Part shown: in pieces, positions 33,635 through 43,801 of the stretch
How positions within the stretch are numbered: position 1 is the first letter of the stretch
Layout of the letters: each line of letters starts with the position of its first letter
NCBI GenBank assembly: GCA_001828855.1
Contig: MHZT01000053.1
Location: forward strand, 1-64,000
DNA length: 64,000 nucleotides
Direction: 5' to 3'
From: Rhodobacterales bacterium RIFCSPHIGHO2_02_FULL_62_130
GTDB lineage: Bacteria > Pseudomonadota > Alphaproteobacteria > Rhodobacterales > Rhodobacteraceae
The notes under the pieces: model-generated
The model's database searches: none
What the model was told of the DNA's origin: nothing
The model's input: the letters and a program-made list of their open reading frames with translations, nothing else
Translations under genes and position numbers: made by a program

Positions 33635-34276
33635 CTAGGGATTTATTTCATTCAGGTCGATGAAATCGGCGCCCGAGCGCTCGACCACTGCTGCACACCA
33701 ATATTGAGAAGCATCAAGCCGATCTGCATCCGACAGTGGCTCCTCATCCTGCCAATGAGCGCATTCGAACCGGCCATTATCGAGATCGACGAGGCGGGTC
33801 AGAATGTCCATGTCACTGTATTGCACAGCAAAATCAATCAGTTCTCGCCTTGCAACCAAACCAGCTCCGCTATCGATTGCGACATATCCGGCAATCGCGG
33901 TTTCGATCGCTTCAAACAATGGCTCCACCTCGACAGCAGGTGACAGGCGTTCCAACTCTTCGCGCCCCTCCCTGGTAAGGCGCACAGCCTGGATCATATG
34001 CCCTTTCATCGATCCAAAACGCACGGAGTAGAGTTCTGTTTCGATCAGATCCAATGCCCTGAGGATCAACGCTCCGCCTAACGAGGTCGCGCCATTGTGG
34101 CAGATCTCGAAAAGTGGGCGGAATACAGGGTTGCTCAGGTATTCGCGGACTCGTCGCTCCGCAATGGGATCCGGAAACGCCTGCTTGATTTTACAGACGA
34201 ATGCGGCGTGCGCTGCTATATCTGCTTCGATCAGACACCGAGACACGGCGTCCGTTGCTTTTGCGTTGTCCAGCAT
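33635..34276 (-). CDS. Protein of unknown function (213 aa)
   Basis: A 213-residue acidic protein starting MLDNAKATDAVSRCLIEADI. It is predominantly helical, with SLGGALILRALDLIETELYS as a hydrophobic segment too polar for a membrane helix and MIQAVRLTREGREELERLSP resembling a winged-helix wing. No family is recognised. It is divergent from the XRE gene at 34359; the 82-base gap probably holds both promoters. It belongs to the same minus-strand cluster as the AAA+ and phosphoesterase genes. Confidence 0.55.
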   Translation of the reverse strand: MLDNAKATDAVSRCLIEADIAAHAAFVCKIKQAFPDPIAERRVREYLSNPVFRPLFEICHNGATSLGGALILRALDLIETELYSVRFGSMKGHMIQAVRLTREGREELERLSPAVEVEPLFEAIETAIAGYVAIDSGAGLVARRELIDFAVQYSDMDILTRLVDLDNGRFECAHWQDEEPLSDADRLDASQYWCAAVVERSGADFIDLNEINP

Positions 34277-34358
34277 TCTGGCTCCCCGAATTATGCGAAT
34301 TTTAGATATTCTGGTTCATGCGCTAGCGCCAGAGCAAAAGCGCACGGACGGACAAAAT

Positions 34359-34616
34359 ATGGCGAGGACTATACACAGTGGTGGCCAGCTTGAGCTCTGC
34401 AGGGTGCTGATCGAGATGAGAAAATCCTTGGGAATAACCCAAGAGGACCTCGCAGAACGCCTTGGTTGCCAGCAATCCTTGATCGCCCGACTTGAAAGCG
34501 GGCAACGGCGGTTGGACGTGATCGAGTTTGTCGTTGTGGCGAGGGCGCTTGCCGCTTCACCCACCGACTTGCTTGCGAAAATAGAACGGGAAATCCCTCT
34601 GACCCATCAGCTTTAG
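34359..34616 (+). CDS. XRE-family transcriptional regulator
   Basis: An 85-residue Cro/C1-type protein: LIEMRKSLGITQEDLAERLG then CQQSLIARLESGQRRLDVIE is a complete helix-turn-helix. The start at 34359 (MARTIHSGG) is chosen because the domain begins soon after; an ATG at 34293 is possible. Its stop codon overlaps the stop of the convergent DUF927-like gene by two bases. It is a candidate repressor for the surrounding cluster and its GTCC array. Confidence 0.78.
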   Translation: MARTIHSGGQLELCRVLIEMRKSLGITQEDLAERLGCQQSLIARLESGQRRLDVIEFVVVARALAASPTDLLAKIEREIPLTHQL

Positions 34617-36373
34617 CCAGCGTGTTCCGGATCTGCCGGAAGAACAGCTGCAGGCGCCTCAGATGCAAATCGCAGCGCTTCGGGTGAAACCCGATAGGCC
34701 CGCGGTCGCCCCGGTACGCGACTGGGAAGGCGGAATTTGTTCCCTCTTTCGCCGCCGGGCTGCAAGAGCCCCTGGGCCAACAGTAGATCGACGACACGCT
34801 CGGGCCGGACACCTTGCGCCGCGGCGATGTGCGAAACGAGTTGCCCTGACAGGTAGAACCAATCCGGGTCCTGCCAGCCAATGGCTTCAGCGGAGACGGT
34901 GCCACCGGTCCCGTTCAGGGAAGCAAGCGCGTCAGTTGCAATGAGTTCGTTCAGCTCATCCGCAACGGCAGCCAATAGACCGCGATTCGCCACAGAGAGC
35001 AGCCCGCTATTGCGTCCGACCCAAGCCAGAAAATGCTTACGGAAGACGGCCAACAGATGCGACTTGGGCACCGAAAGCAAGTCGCGCGTGGCAGCGAGTT
35101 GCCCCGCGCCACAAAGCGCCCCAAAGGCATTGGCCGCGCGCTGCGTTTCCGTGTCAGCTTGCTCTCTTGGCTTGCCCAAAGCATCAAGAATGTCCTCACA
35201 CCGGATATTCAACCAGCCGGCAACCGAGTCGCGCGGACCCCGTTTCATGGCAGCCTGCACCACTGCAGGGCCAAACGATCCGCTTGCCAGAAGAGCCGCA
35301 GCAACTGGCTTGGCAAGGTCGCTGACATCCCACTGCTCAGCATGAATGTCGAACACATTCCGAAAACCTACGCGCATCTTGGGGCGATCTGATCCAATAG
35401 CAAGCGCCTCGATTCCTGTGGACAAAATGACAACTCGCCCCCCTGCCCCACCGGCGGCCCCCATGGCTTCCATCGCTTCAGAAATGGCAAGGAGTTTGCC
35501 GGCGTGACGGTGCGTGTAGCCTGAGAGGATCACGAGGCCATCCCGCGCCCCAGTTATGGCGGCAATCAAAGCTTGTTCCGTGTCTCTCCAGTTTAGTTCC
35601 AGACTGCCCACAGGTCCCCAAACCCCGGCAGCTACCTGACCGCAAATTCTCCCTGCTTCTTCGTTGCCTGAAACATGCAACAGAAACGATGCGTGGCCAG
35701 TCACTTGAAGAAAGATCGGCGCAATACCTGCGCAAAGCCCGATGAGCACCACCTCGTCCGATTGCACAGGCTTGAAGGCTTCACACCAGTCTTGAACCGC
35801 AGCCCGCGGCCTTGCGCGTACTCGGGCCTTGCCGGTGAAAAGTACTTTCGCGCCGTCTGGCGCACCCTGCCCCACTGCGCGAGACAAAACCTCTCCAGAT
35901 GGACAGACATAAGTGTCAAATCTATCCCCCACCCAGCCGGTCACATTCACAGCCTCGCGGATGGCATCAACCTTCATCATTCTCAGCAGATCAGTTACTT
36001 CCCTGGGGCTGCCAAAGACATCAAAGCCCTGATCCATCAATCCCGACACAAAGCCACGCGATGCGAGTGCAAGGTCTCGCGAGGCCACAACAACCTCGCG
36101 CCACACCCCATCCTTGGACCGGAACTTGACCTGCACATACCACCCTGTCCCGTCAGCGCCGCGTGCTTCGGCATTGACAAAGATCGGCCCGCATAGCGGC
36201 TTACACTTACCCCGATCCTGCCGGAGGCAAATAACCTCACACTGCAAGTCATAAGCGGATGGGAGGCGTTCTACGACCGTCTGAAGTTCTTCGTCATCGG
36301 CCTCAATCGCACGCGGTTCGGTCGCATCTGCAGAATTTCCGAGACTATTGTTACTGGCGCTGAGGTCTGGCAT
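34613..36373 (-). CDS. DUF927-like protein with degenerate NTPase motifs
   Basis: A 586-residue protein that follows the DUF927 architecture found in plasmid and phage helicase/primase-associated NTPases: GWVGDRFDTYVCPSGEVLSR, then SFLLHVSGNEEAGRICGQVA, AAGVWGPVGSLELNWRDTEQ and GLVILSGYTHRHAGKLLAIS. In normal members these hold a Walker A (GKT) and an acidic Walker B. Here neither GKT nor DE is present, so ATP hydrolysis is doubtful. The C-terminal 90 residues look like a winged-helix domain. The ATG at 36373 is preceded by AAGGAG. It is the first gene downstream of the phased GTCC array. Confidence 0.65.
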   Translation of the reverse strand: MPDLSASNNSLGNSADATEPRAIEADDEELQTVVERLPSAYDLQCEVICLRQDRGKCKPLCGPIFVNAEARGADGTGWYVQVKFRSKDGVWREVVVASRDLALASRGFVSGLMDQGFDVFGSPREVTDLLRMMKVDAIREAVNVTGWVGDRFDTYVCPSGEVLSRAVGQGAPDGAKVLFTGKARVRARPRAAVQDWCEAFKPVQSDEVVLIGLCAGIAPIFLQVTGHASFLLHVSGNEEAGRICGQVAAGVWGPVGSLELNWRDTEQALIAAITGARDGLVILSGYTHRHAGKLLAISEAMEAMGAAGGAGGRVVILSTGIEALAIGSDRPKMRVGFRNVFDIHAEQWDVSDLAKPVAAALLASGSFGPAVVQAAMKRGPRDSVAGWLNIRCEDILDALGKPREQADTETQRAANAFGALCGAGQLAATRDLLSVPKSHLLAVFRKHFLAWVGRNSGLLSVANRGLLAAVADELNELIATDALASLNGTGGTVSAEAIGWQDPDWFYLSGQLVSHIAAAQGVRPERVVDLLLAQGLLQPGGERGNKFRLPSRVPGRPRAYRVSPEALRFASEAPAAVLPADPEHAG

Positions 36374-36395
36374 CGCTTAGTCTCCTTACCATCTG

Positions 36396-36494
36396 GTCCG
36401 ATGTGGTTTTCAGTCGGTCCGATGGGCTGTCCAGATTTTGTCCAAACGGCTGTCCGACAGAATACATAGTAAAATCAGGCCCGTCCGACCGTCC
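36396..36494 (-). promoter_or_regulatory. GTCC operator array, copy B
   Basis: GTCC occurs at 36396, 36417, 36429, 36440, 36452, 36483 and 36491. The intervals (21, 12, 11, 12, 31, 8) are mostly near whole helical turns, so most copies face one side of DNA. The array lies just upstream of the DUF927-like start at 36373. On the minus strand TATGTA in the 31-base interval could be a -10 element. The last five motifs match copy A (5929-5991) in spacing exactly. Confidence 0.65.
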
Positions 36495-36726
36495 AAAGCA
36501 TTCACGGTCGCCTGATATATCTTTGGCGAGTCTCTGGTGCCGTTTGGCATGACTATGCAAAGTCGCTCTTGCTGCTGGACGCAAGGGTTTGCATTCGGGT
36601 ATTGCGGCCCGAAGGTCTGGATCGCTCCTGAACTATATTTTTGCCAAATAGCCTAAGAACGATAAACAACAAGAATAGCTCAAGAGCAATATTGCGAAAA
36701 TATCGCCATAGGACTATCTTCGAGCC

Positions 36727-36975
36727 ATGGAAGAAGCATCAACCCAATCCATACGCAGCCTGCGACAGGCAGCCAGTGCGCTTCGCGCAAGACGGCGGGC
36801 ACGCGGCATGACCCAGAAACAACTGGCCCAAGCCACCGGAACGGCGCAATCCACCGTGTCAGATATAGAGACCGGCGTTGTTTCGGTCAGCCTCGACGTC
36901 TATTTGCGGCTTCTGGAAGCCCTCGGGGCAGAGCTGACTGTGACCGGGCGAATACTCGATCAGGACAGGAACTGA
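36727..36975 (+). CDS. hipB: HipB-type antitoxin, second copy
   Basis: An 82-residue XRE protein: ALRARRRARGMTQKQLAQAT then GTAQSTVSDIETGVVSVSLD and LLEALGAELTVTGRI. The C-terminal beta strand after the helix-turn-helix is typical of HipB. An ATATT-N5-AATAT inverted repeat at 36689-36703 in the AT-rich upstream region could be its operator. It is followed after one base by hipA. It is GC-rich like its surroundings, unlike the first hipB. Confidence 0.85.
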   Translation: MEEASTQSIRSLRQAASALRARRRARGMTQKQLAQATGTAQSTVSDIETGVVSVSLDVYLRLLEALGAELTVTGRILDQDRN

Positions 36976-36976
36976 G

Positions 36977-38302
36977 ATGGCACGCTTGGCACGCAGGCGG
37001 GCTGGCATCCGGCGTAGCAAGACGGCAGTCTGGTATGAACGGACACGGGTCGGCACGCTGATCAGGGCCACCGATGGCGGCGTTGCCTTTTCCTACGACT
37101 CTACCTGGCTGGCCTCTGACGTCGCTTTCCCTGTCGCCAGTGTGCTGCCGCTGACCCAAGCGGACTGGAAAGGCGATCCGGTGATTGCCGCTTTCGACAA
37201 CCTGCTGCCCGATGCCGAAGGAGAGTTGCGGGAAAAGATCGCCGCGCGAGTAGGCGCCGAAGGCAAAGATGTCTTCTCCCTTCTGTCTGCGCTTGGGCGG
37301 GACTGTGTGGGGGCGCTGCAATTCTTGCCCTTGGAGGAAGAACCCGCGATCCAAGATATGGATTATCGCCAGATTTCCGAAGACGAGATGGTCGCCGATC
37401 TGAAGAACCTTGCGGCAGCGCCCTTGGCGCTCGGGGATGACGAGAACTTCCGGATCTCCATCGCCGGGGCACAGGAAAAAACAGCTTACCTTCGCATTGG
37501 CGGCCATTGGGCGAAACCACGTGGGATCACGCCAACAAGCCACATCTTCAAAACCCCGATGGGCATCCTGCCCGGCCCTGACGAAATCGACATGAGCGAT
37601 AGCGTCGAGAACGAGCTTTTCTGCATGACTCTGGCCGGTGAGATCGGGTTGCCAGTTGCCAAGGTCAGGAAAATCGTCTTGCCCGGACAGGTCGCACTCG
37701 CGGTCGAACGCTTCGACCGAGTCTGGGATCACGAATCCCTGAAGCGCTTGCCACAGGAAGACATCTGCCAATCGCTGGGTTTCCCCTCGGCCCGAAAATA
37801 CCAAAAGGCAGGTGGCCCCGGCATTGGGCAAATCATGGAACTCCTGCGAGAATCTGACGATCCTATCCGGGACCGAGAAACCTTCTTCCGCGCCCAGGTC
37901 TTCTACTTCCTGATCGGTGCCTCAGACGGGCACGCCAAGAATTTCAGCCTGCAACTGGGGCGCCGCGGCCGCTTCCGTCTCGCACCGCTCTACGACATCC
38001 TGAGTGTAGCACCTGTCGTTTATGCGGGACGCCTTCAGCGCAAACGCTACCGTCTCGCCATGTCGATCGATGGCCAATACGGCATTGACGAGATCGTGCC
38101 GCGCCACTTTGAAGCGGAAGGCAAAGCCGGCGGCCTTCCCCGAAACCGCGCCCTTGAATTGCTCGCAGAGATGGCAGACCGCCTTGGTCCAGCATTGGAG
38201 AGGACCAAGCTTGGGCTGAAGGATAAGGTCCCTGACACTGTAAGCGACCCGATCATGGCTGATTCAGCGCAACGCGCAGAGCAGGTCCGAAAGTTGTTGT
38301 AA
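36977..38302 (+). CDS. hipA: HipA-type kinase toxin, second copy
   Basis: A 441-residue HipA-family kinase. N-terminal couple domain (TAVWYERTRVGTLIRATDGG), autophosphorylation loop ISIAGAQEKTAYL (160-172), catalytic GASDGHAKNFS (314-324) with Asp317 and Asn322, and LYDILS with Asp340. All motifs are intact. It is 22 residues longer than the hipA at 3887 and distinct in sequence, so the two pairs are separate acquisitions rather than a duplication. It is coupled to hipB by a one-base gap. The 210-base space 38303-38512 shows nothing. Confidence 0.9.
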   Translation: MARLARRRAGIRRSKTAVWYERTRVGTLIRATDGGVAFSYDSTWLASDVAFPVASVLPLTQADWKGDPVIAAFDNLLPDAEGELREKIAARVGAEGKDVFSLLSALGRDCVGALQFLPLEEEPAIQDMDYRQISEDEMVADLKNLAAAPLALGDDENFRISIAGAQEKTAYLRIGGHWAKPRGITPTSHIFKTPMGILPGPDEIDMSDSVENELFCMTLAGEIGLPVAKVRKIVLPGQVALAVERFDRVWDHESLKRLPQEDICQSLGFPSARKYQKAGGPGIGQIMELLRESDDPIRDRETFFRAQVFYFLIGASDGHAKNFSLQLGRRGRFRLAPLYDILSVAPVVYAGRLQRKRYRLAMSIDGQYGIDEIVPRHFEAEGKAGGLPRNRALELLAEMADRLGPALERTKLGLKDKVPDTVSDPIMADSAQRAEQVRKLL

Positions 38303-38512
38303 GATTACGCATACTGCCGGGCGCATGCGGGCCCTTGCTGCGCTGAGTCTTCTGGCACCTGGTGGGCAGCCTGTATTGCGTCAATGATCGAACCGATACC
38401 TTCCGGGCGGCAAAAGGATAGTTTTCGCCACGATACATAAAGATGTTTCGATTATTGACACCATAAGGCGCGCAAGATCATCTGCGGCACGAAGTGGCTG
38501 GAAAGTATACCC

Positions 38513-39622
38513 ATGAAAATCAAGGAAATTCTGCAATCCTGTGTTGTGTCAGCGGCGTTTTTTTCGCCCGCACTTGCTCAGACGGCTCCGGACATCCGGG
38601 GCTACTGGGCTGGTGGCTACACCGACGGCCAGGGCGGCGAAATCCAGTTTGAGATGACAGTCATCGAAGACGTGGGCGAGCTGAAGTACAATTCGACGAA
38701 CTGGGGTGCGTTAGGCTTCGCGATCTGCGAATATGTATTTCCTGTTGAAAATGGCGTTCCCGGCAAAGTGACTCGCAACTCCGGGGCAGGGACTGGCGAC
38801 TGCTTGGTTGAACCTTCGTTCACGGTGGCGCGGCCCACCCCGGAAACGCTCACGCTGACATTCGCGAACCCGGAGGTTGCACTCGACGCTGTCGAAATGG
38901 GCGGCATCCTGCGACCTTTCGATCCCGCGCAGGCGCATGCCCCGATTGCCGGACTGGACATTCTGGGCATCGCGCCCGGCATGACTTTCGATCAGATTGA
39001 TTCGCTCCTCACGGAGAAGGAATACGCACGCAAGGAAGACCGGGATCGCGTTCTGGAATACCAGGGTTTCACGATCGAACAAAAGGCCTGGGGCAAAGGT
39101 GCGGATGAGTACGGCAATCCCACAGACTGGGTGTTTGTGACATTCACATCCAAGAAAGAATGGGCGGCCGACGAAGTTCCGGTTGCTACTGACGTGGGCC
39201 GCGAGTGGAGCATTCCGGAAACTGATGCCGTCGCAGGGGGTACGATGGTCGACTCTCTGGCCAAGAAATACGGCGCTCGTTCCAATGATATTAACGAAGA
39301 CCGGCTTTACGACCGTGCTGGTCAAGTGCTTGTAGGTGTATTCTCCTGCGCTGATGGCATGCATCAGCCATTGCTGTCAAACTACAGCTTGGCGAGCGAG
39401 ACGGGCGAGGAAGAGGTCTCGGTTACCTGTGGCGCGATCCTGAAAGCGTATGTGGGAACGGATTCCTCCACGGGCCGCGCGACGGTTCTGAAGATCCGGC
39501 TGACCGATCCCGACCCGATCTGGGCGGACTTCTGGTCCACTTGGGGCCACAACGAGGCCGCGCGCCTGAAGTCGATCTATGACGGCGTTACTGGTGCCAC
39601 GGGCGCAGCGCCCGAGCTTTGA
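38513..39622 (+). CDS. Secreted protein of unknown function
   Basis: A 369-residue protein with an N-terminal signal peptide (MKIKEILQSCVVSAAFFSPA then LAQ), predicted to be cut after Ala-Leu-Ala and exported. The mature part begins with PDIRGYWAGGYTDGQGGEIQ, resembling small beta-barrel extracytoplasmic domains. The second half has GLDILGIAPGMTFDQIDSLL, a motif seen in periplasmic proteins of unknown role, and four cysteines that could pair. No family is named. It stands alone between hipA and IS relics. Confidence 0.65.
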   Translation: MKIKEILQSCVVSAAFFSPALAQTAPDIRGYWAGGYTDGQGGEIQFEMTVIEDVGELKYNSTNWGALGFAICEYVFPVENGVPGKVTRNSGAGTGDCLVEPSFTVARPTPETLTLTFANPEVALDAVEMGGILRPFDPAQAHAPIAGLDILGIAPGMTFDQIDSLLTEKEYARKEDRDRVLEYQGFTIEQKAWGKGADEYGNPTDWVFVTFTSKKEWAADEVPVATDVGREWSIPETDAVAGGTMVDSLAKKYGARSNDINEDRLYDRAGQVLVGVFSCADGMHQPLLSNYSLASETGEEEVSVTCGAILKAYVGTDSSTGRATVLKIRLTDPDPIWADFWSTWGHNEAARLKSIYDGVTGATGAAPEL

Positions 39623-39664
39623 TGTGACCGCTAGGGCGGGCTGGCATTCGCTGGCCCACTTGGG

Positions 39665-40112
39665 TCAGGATTCGTTCTTGGTTGATAGCCAGAACATAAC
39701 GGTTGCGGCGAGGGCGGAGAGGAATACCTTCGGGGCCCTGTCGTAGCGGGTGGCTACTCTGCGCCAATCCTTCAGACGCCCTAACATGATCTCGATCCTA
39801 TTGCGGCGTTTGTAGCGGCGCTTGTCGTGCTTGATTGGCTGACCGCGAGACTTCCTGCCTCAGATGCAGAGCTTTGTACTTTTGTCTTTCAAGGCTTCTC
39901 TGAACCCGTCGCCATCATAGCCACGGTCGGCCAAAAGCCAGTCAGCCGAAGGTATGCTGCCCCGAATTGCGGCTGCGCCCGTGTAATCACTGACTTGGCC
40001 TGCCGTCATGAAGAACCGGATCGGACGGTCCCTCTGGTCGCGGCGCCCCCCTTTTTCGACCGCAGGCTGGTTGCCGTGCGGTGCGCCTTCAAATAAAGGT
40101 CGCGTCGATCAT
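39665..40112 (-). pseudogene. Degenerate IS5-family transposase
   Basis: The minus strand shows RPIRFFMTAGQVSDYTGAAA, IPSADWLLADRGYDGDGFRE (second catalytic Asp), an in-frame TGA, then GRKSRGQPIKHDKRRYKRRN, RIEIMLGRLKDWRRVATRYD and a stop at 39665. This is the second half of an IS5-type DDE transposase. A stop and an upstream frameshift make it inactive. The 5' part is missing. Confidence 0.78.
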
Positions 40113-40212
40113 CACCCTCTTCGGACGGCAGTCTCCTCACGGAGCCTAGATCTCACCAGATGTGCGAGATCAATGGGTCCCGACCCTTCTGAATCCAAAC
40201 TCTGCTAAGTCT

Positions 40213-40250
40213 ACCCCGTCACCAACCCGGGCCAGGGTCAGTGACGGGGT
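40213..40250. repeat. Inverted repeat ACCCCGTCAC
   Basis: ACCCCGTCAC (40213-40222) and its exact reverse complement GTGACGGGGT (40241-40250) are separated by 18 GC-rich bases. It lies between the IS5 and IS110 relics. It may mark an old element end or a structural terminator; the low T content argues against a simple terminator. The rest of 40113-40352 holds nothing coding. Confidence 0.5.
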
Positions 40251-40352
40251 GGTGCGCGACGTCTGACCCTTGTGGCATGACCACGCTTCTTAGCCTGGCG
40301 GCACCGCCGCTCTTCATTGTCTCGAACAGTTAATTGCGGCCTTGCAGGACCG

Positions 40353-40647
40353 CGCACCCGAAGGAAGAGAGCATGAACTCACAGGATTGGCCCCGGTCGC
40401 GCACGACAGCGGAACCCTTCGCGGGAAACGAGCCATCTCCGGAGGTCGCAGTGCCCTGCGGCACGTGATGTTCCAATCGGCACAGGTCGCGGCACATCAC
40501 AACCCAAGCCTGAGATATTTCGCAGATCGCCTCCGCAAGGTAGGAAAACCGCACAAGGTTATCATCACCGCCGTCGCCAGGAAACTCGTCGCCATTGCGA
40601 ACGCCCTGTGTAAGAACCGGCAAAAATGGACCGCCACGACGGCCTGA
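40353..40647 (+). pseudogene. IS110-family transposase C-terminus
   Basis: The frame encodes LTGLAPVAHDSGTLRGKRAI then GGRSALRHVMFQSAQVAAHH, RYFADRLRKVGKPHKVIITA and VARKLVAIANALCKNRQKW, ending in a stop. That is the C-terminal (transposase_20) domain of IS110-type DEDD transposases, complete to its natural end. The N-terminal RuvC-like catalytic domain is absent. It is an inactive remnant. Confidence 0.82.
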
Positions 40648-40762
40648 GAGATACAGTTCCTAGGTGAACTTGCTGCCATCTGGCATCAGGCGGAGGCGAA
40701 AAGTATCGCCGCCGCCTAGACTTGCCTTGGGGTTTTGTCTCTGACATGCATAGCAAGCGCCG

Positions 40763-43700
40763 TCAGAACTCTACCTTGAACTGGCTTTGCACGCTGGCTT
40801 CGCCGCTGGTCGACACGTCGAACCCGCCATCAAGTGCGCCTTTGCCCAATGGCCATTTGTATCGCAGCGACAGGCTTGCCGAGGTGGTGTTGCCAACTTG
40901 CTCGACCCCGACACCCAGCGCGTAGGTGCGGCCGGTTTTCTCGGACCCATGTGACAGCGCTACCGAGGCGCCAAAGCCGCAGGCGCCGGTATCCTCGCCA
41001 ATGGCCTGATCACATAGGACCCGCGGGGTGAAGGTCAGTTCTGTGCCATTTTCAGACAGCAGATTCTCAAACGCCACCTCGGCGAAAACCCGTGCGCCCA
41101 TCACGGCTGGGATCGTCAAATCGCTTACATCTGACACCGCGCCGCGCAGGGCACGGATCGTGCCAGCACCCCCCGGCGACCATGCAAGGTTCACACCCGC
41201 CCGCGGCGTCAGGTCCAGACCCAAAGCTTCAGCCTGCCCCGACAGGGCTGCCCCTGCGAAAATCGCACCATAACTGTAAGACCCTGTCGCATTGACCCCG
41301 CCGCCTGCCCGACCAAAGTCAAGGTCGAAGCTGTGACGGCCCCCGGCGGCACCCAGATAGTAGTCGAAGTAGATGTCGCGACCGATCCGGCTTGCCCCGT
41401 AGATGCCCGCGTTCAGACCAAAGCCAAGGATGCTACCTTCGCCCAGTCCCGTGACGGTGCTGCTTGACCCGTAGGCGCCGATGAAGCGACCGCTAACATA
41501 ACGGTCAGAGGCAAACCGCTCGCGCCGGATCGAGACGTCGAACATCACCTGTTCGATCCCCATGCCAGAGCTGGCATAGCTTGCGCTGCCCTCGACAATC
41601 CGCCAGCTATCATCCGCGCAGCGCCGATCCTCGCGGGTGACCCCGCCAGCCATCGACGCACCCTTGTCATTGGCCGCTGCGTCGAAGGCGCGGTCACTTG
41701 TGCTGACATCGCGGCAATCGTCCTGCGGCGTCTCCTTCAGTTCTGTGAAGACAATCCGCTCGTTCTTCGCCCGGCCTTTTGCGGTTGCAGGGTCGGCAAG
41801 CGGTTGCGCCGCGCCATAGCCTTGGGCAACCAAACGATCTTTGACAATCCCGCGCACTTCAAGTGCGGCAACCACCGCCTCGGCCCGACGCTGGCTTAGA
41901 ACAAAGGCCCCTTCAGCATCCTCGGCCAGATGCGCGCCCACTTCAAACTGGACAGTCGGGCATGGCAACAGCAGCGCCGCGATCTCTTCCAGCAGGTCGG
42001 AACCTTGGGGCGTGATCGTCGCGCTGCCTGCGTCAAACCGGATCATCTCCTTGCGCAACGCCTTTTCAATCAGCGCAACGCAGCGGTTGCCATCCCGCGA
42101 TTTCAGACGGTCCAGCGCGCCCTTGGAGAAACCTTCCATGATCCGGCCCTGCTGGGCCATGGTCATCGCAAGATCTTCCTTCAGGATCGACACAACCTCG
42201 TCTTCAACCAGCGGCAACAGCTCCAGATCCATCGGGATGTGATTGTTGACGATCCCGTTCGATGTCAGCGCCGGATTGCCCGGCGTGAACTGCACACGCA
42301 GCGACATGTAATAGGTCCGCAAAGTTGCCGGTCCGGGCACATCATCGGGCACGATCTTTTCAAGACCGCCGCCCAGATCAGGCGCGATCATTTGCGGATT
42401 GGCCGGATAGACCTCGGACGGCTTGTAGCCGGTCTTTTCGACAACAATCGTGTAGACACCGCTGGCCGCTGTCGCGGGATCAAACAGATAAGCATAAGCC
42501 CCGTCCGGCCCGGTCAAAGACCCGTTCGGGTGGCCCAGATCGACATTCAGCCACGAATCCGGCACTGGCGCATTGTTGAAGTAAAGCCTCACCGTGGCCC
42601 CGGCGATTGGAGCAAGCGTCTCGGCATCATAGACCACGCCACTGGGATCGACAAAGAAGGCGTCCTGCCCCACCTCGACCGCACCGGCACCGACGATGAT
42701 ATCGACAATCTCGTTGCCCTTGGCTTCGTAGTCGTCACTCGACGCCGTCGGAACCGTATCCCCACCCGGCGTCCCGAACGAAACGCCATAGCGACCGGGT
42801 TTCAGGCTCGGGAAGGAATAATGTCCTTCGGAATCCGTGGTGGTGGTGATCGGGTCGCCGTTTTCGTCCTCGGCATTCTCATACTGGCCCGAATTGGGTC
42901 CGGTTTCCACCAAAAGGTAAACCTTCACGCCCGACGCCCCTGCCAGATACTCGCGCACATTGCCGCTGATTTCTCCGGGAAAACCGGTACCTGTCGGCTC
43001 GCCAACCTTGCCGGTGTTCCCGATAACGCTGCTTTGGGCTTCCACCGGGTCGCCATTTGGCGCAGTGGCACTCACGGTCGCGATGTTCTTGACGCCTCCG
43101 CCGCCTTGGGCAATCGCCGTAATCAACGTGTCATCCAGCGTGAAGCTGGCGGTGTAGACCCAGCTTTCTCCGACAGCCAGCTTTGTGTCCGCTTGCACGC
43201 CGATCAGGTCCGGCCCATCGGTCAACTCCAGCGTCGCGCCATTGGTCGTGGTAAAATCATCGACCAGGCTAATATCAGTCAAGGTGACATTGCCGGTGTT
43301 CTCGACAGTGATTGTATAGACCAGCGTGTCACCGACGCGGATACCATCGGCAAGCTCGTGATCGTCCACGGTCTTGGTGATTGAAAGCTCAGGCGCGGCC
43401 GTGATCAGGTTGGTGGTAGGATCATTTTCGTCCGCGCCGGTGTCGGCGGTGTTGCCGCTGTCGGTGACATCGGTCACCTCGGTTTCGTCCGGCGCCGTGC
43501 CTGCGACGGTGGCCGAGTTCGAAAGCCCGCCCGCGTCGATGTCTTCTTGCGTCACGGTATAGGTCGCGGTGAAGTCGGCCGTCTCGCCGGGGGCCAGATC
43601 GATATCCGCAGGAGCGGTGAAGTCGGTGGCGTCAAAGCCCGTGACGGTGGCACCGGCCGCCCGCTTGAGCACCTCGGCCGACAGATTGACCGCCGTCAGG

Positions 43701-43801
43701 GTGACGTTGCCGGTGTTCTCGACGGTGATGGTGTAATCCAACTCATCCCCTGCAGTCAGCCCGCCCGAGCTGTCCACATCGGTCAGAACCGACGCCTTCA
43801 C
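40763..43801 (-). pseudogene. Surface protein, C-terminal piece (repeats, OmpA, beta-barrel)
   Basis: The 1012-codon C-terminal part of a giant surface protein. It holds DUF11-type repeats (DELDYTITVENTGNVTLTAV), Cna B/SdrD-like modules (GNVREYLAGASGVKVYLLVE) and an OmpA-type peptidoglycan-binding domain (FVLSQRRAEAVVAALEVRGI, AQGYGAAQPLADPATAKGRA). A C-terminal segment of about 270 residues alternates in beta pattern and ends in Phe, as outer-membrane barrels do. It has no own start. Its frame continues from the piece at 43798-44528 through a one-base shift near 43860. The gene was therefore about 1980 codons long. Confidence 0.78.

Noticed and set aside
41930-43384. 484-codon antisense frame over the surface protein gene
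   Set aside because: No domain, no ribosome binding site, and rich in Arg/His/Gln as expected for a shadow of Thr/Gly/Asp-rich repeats.
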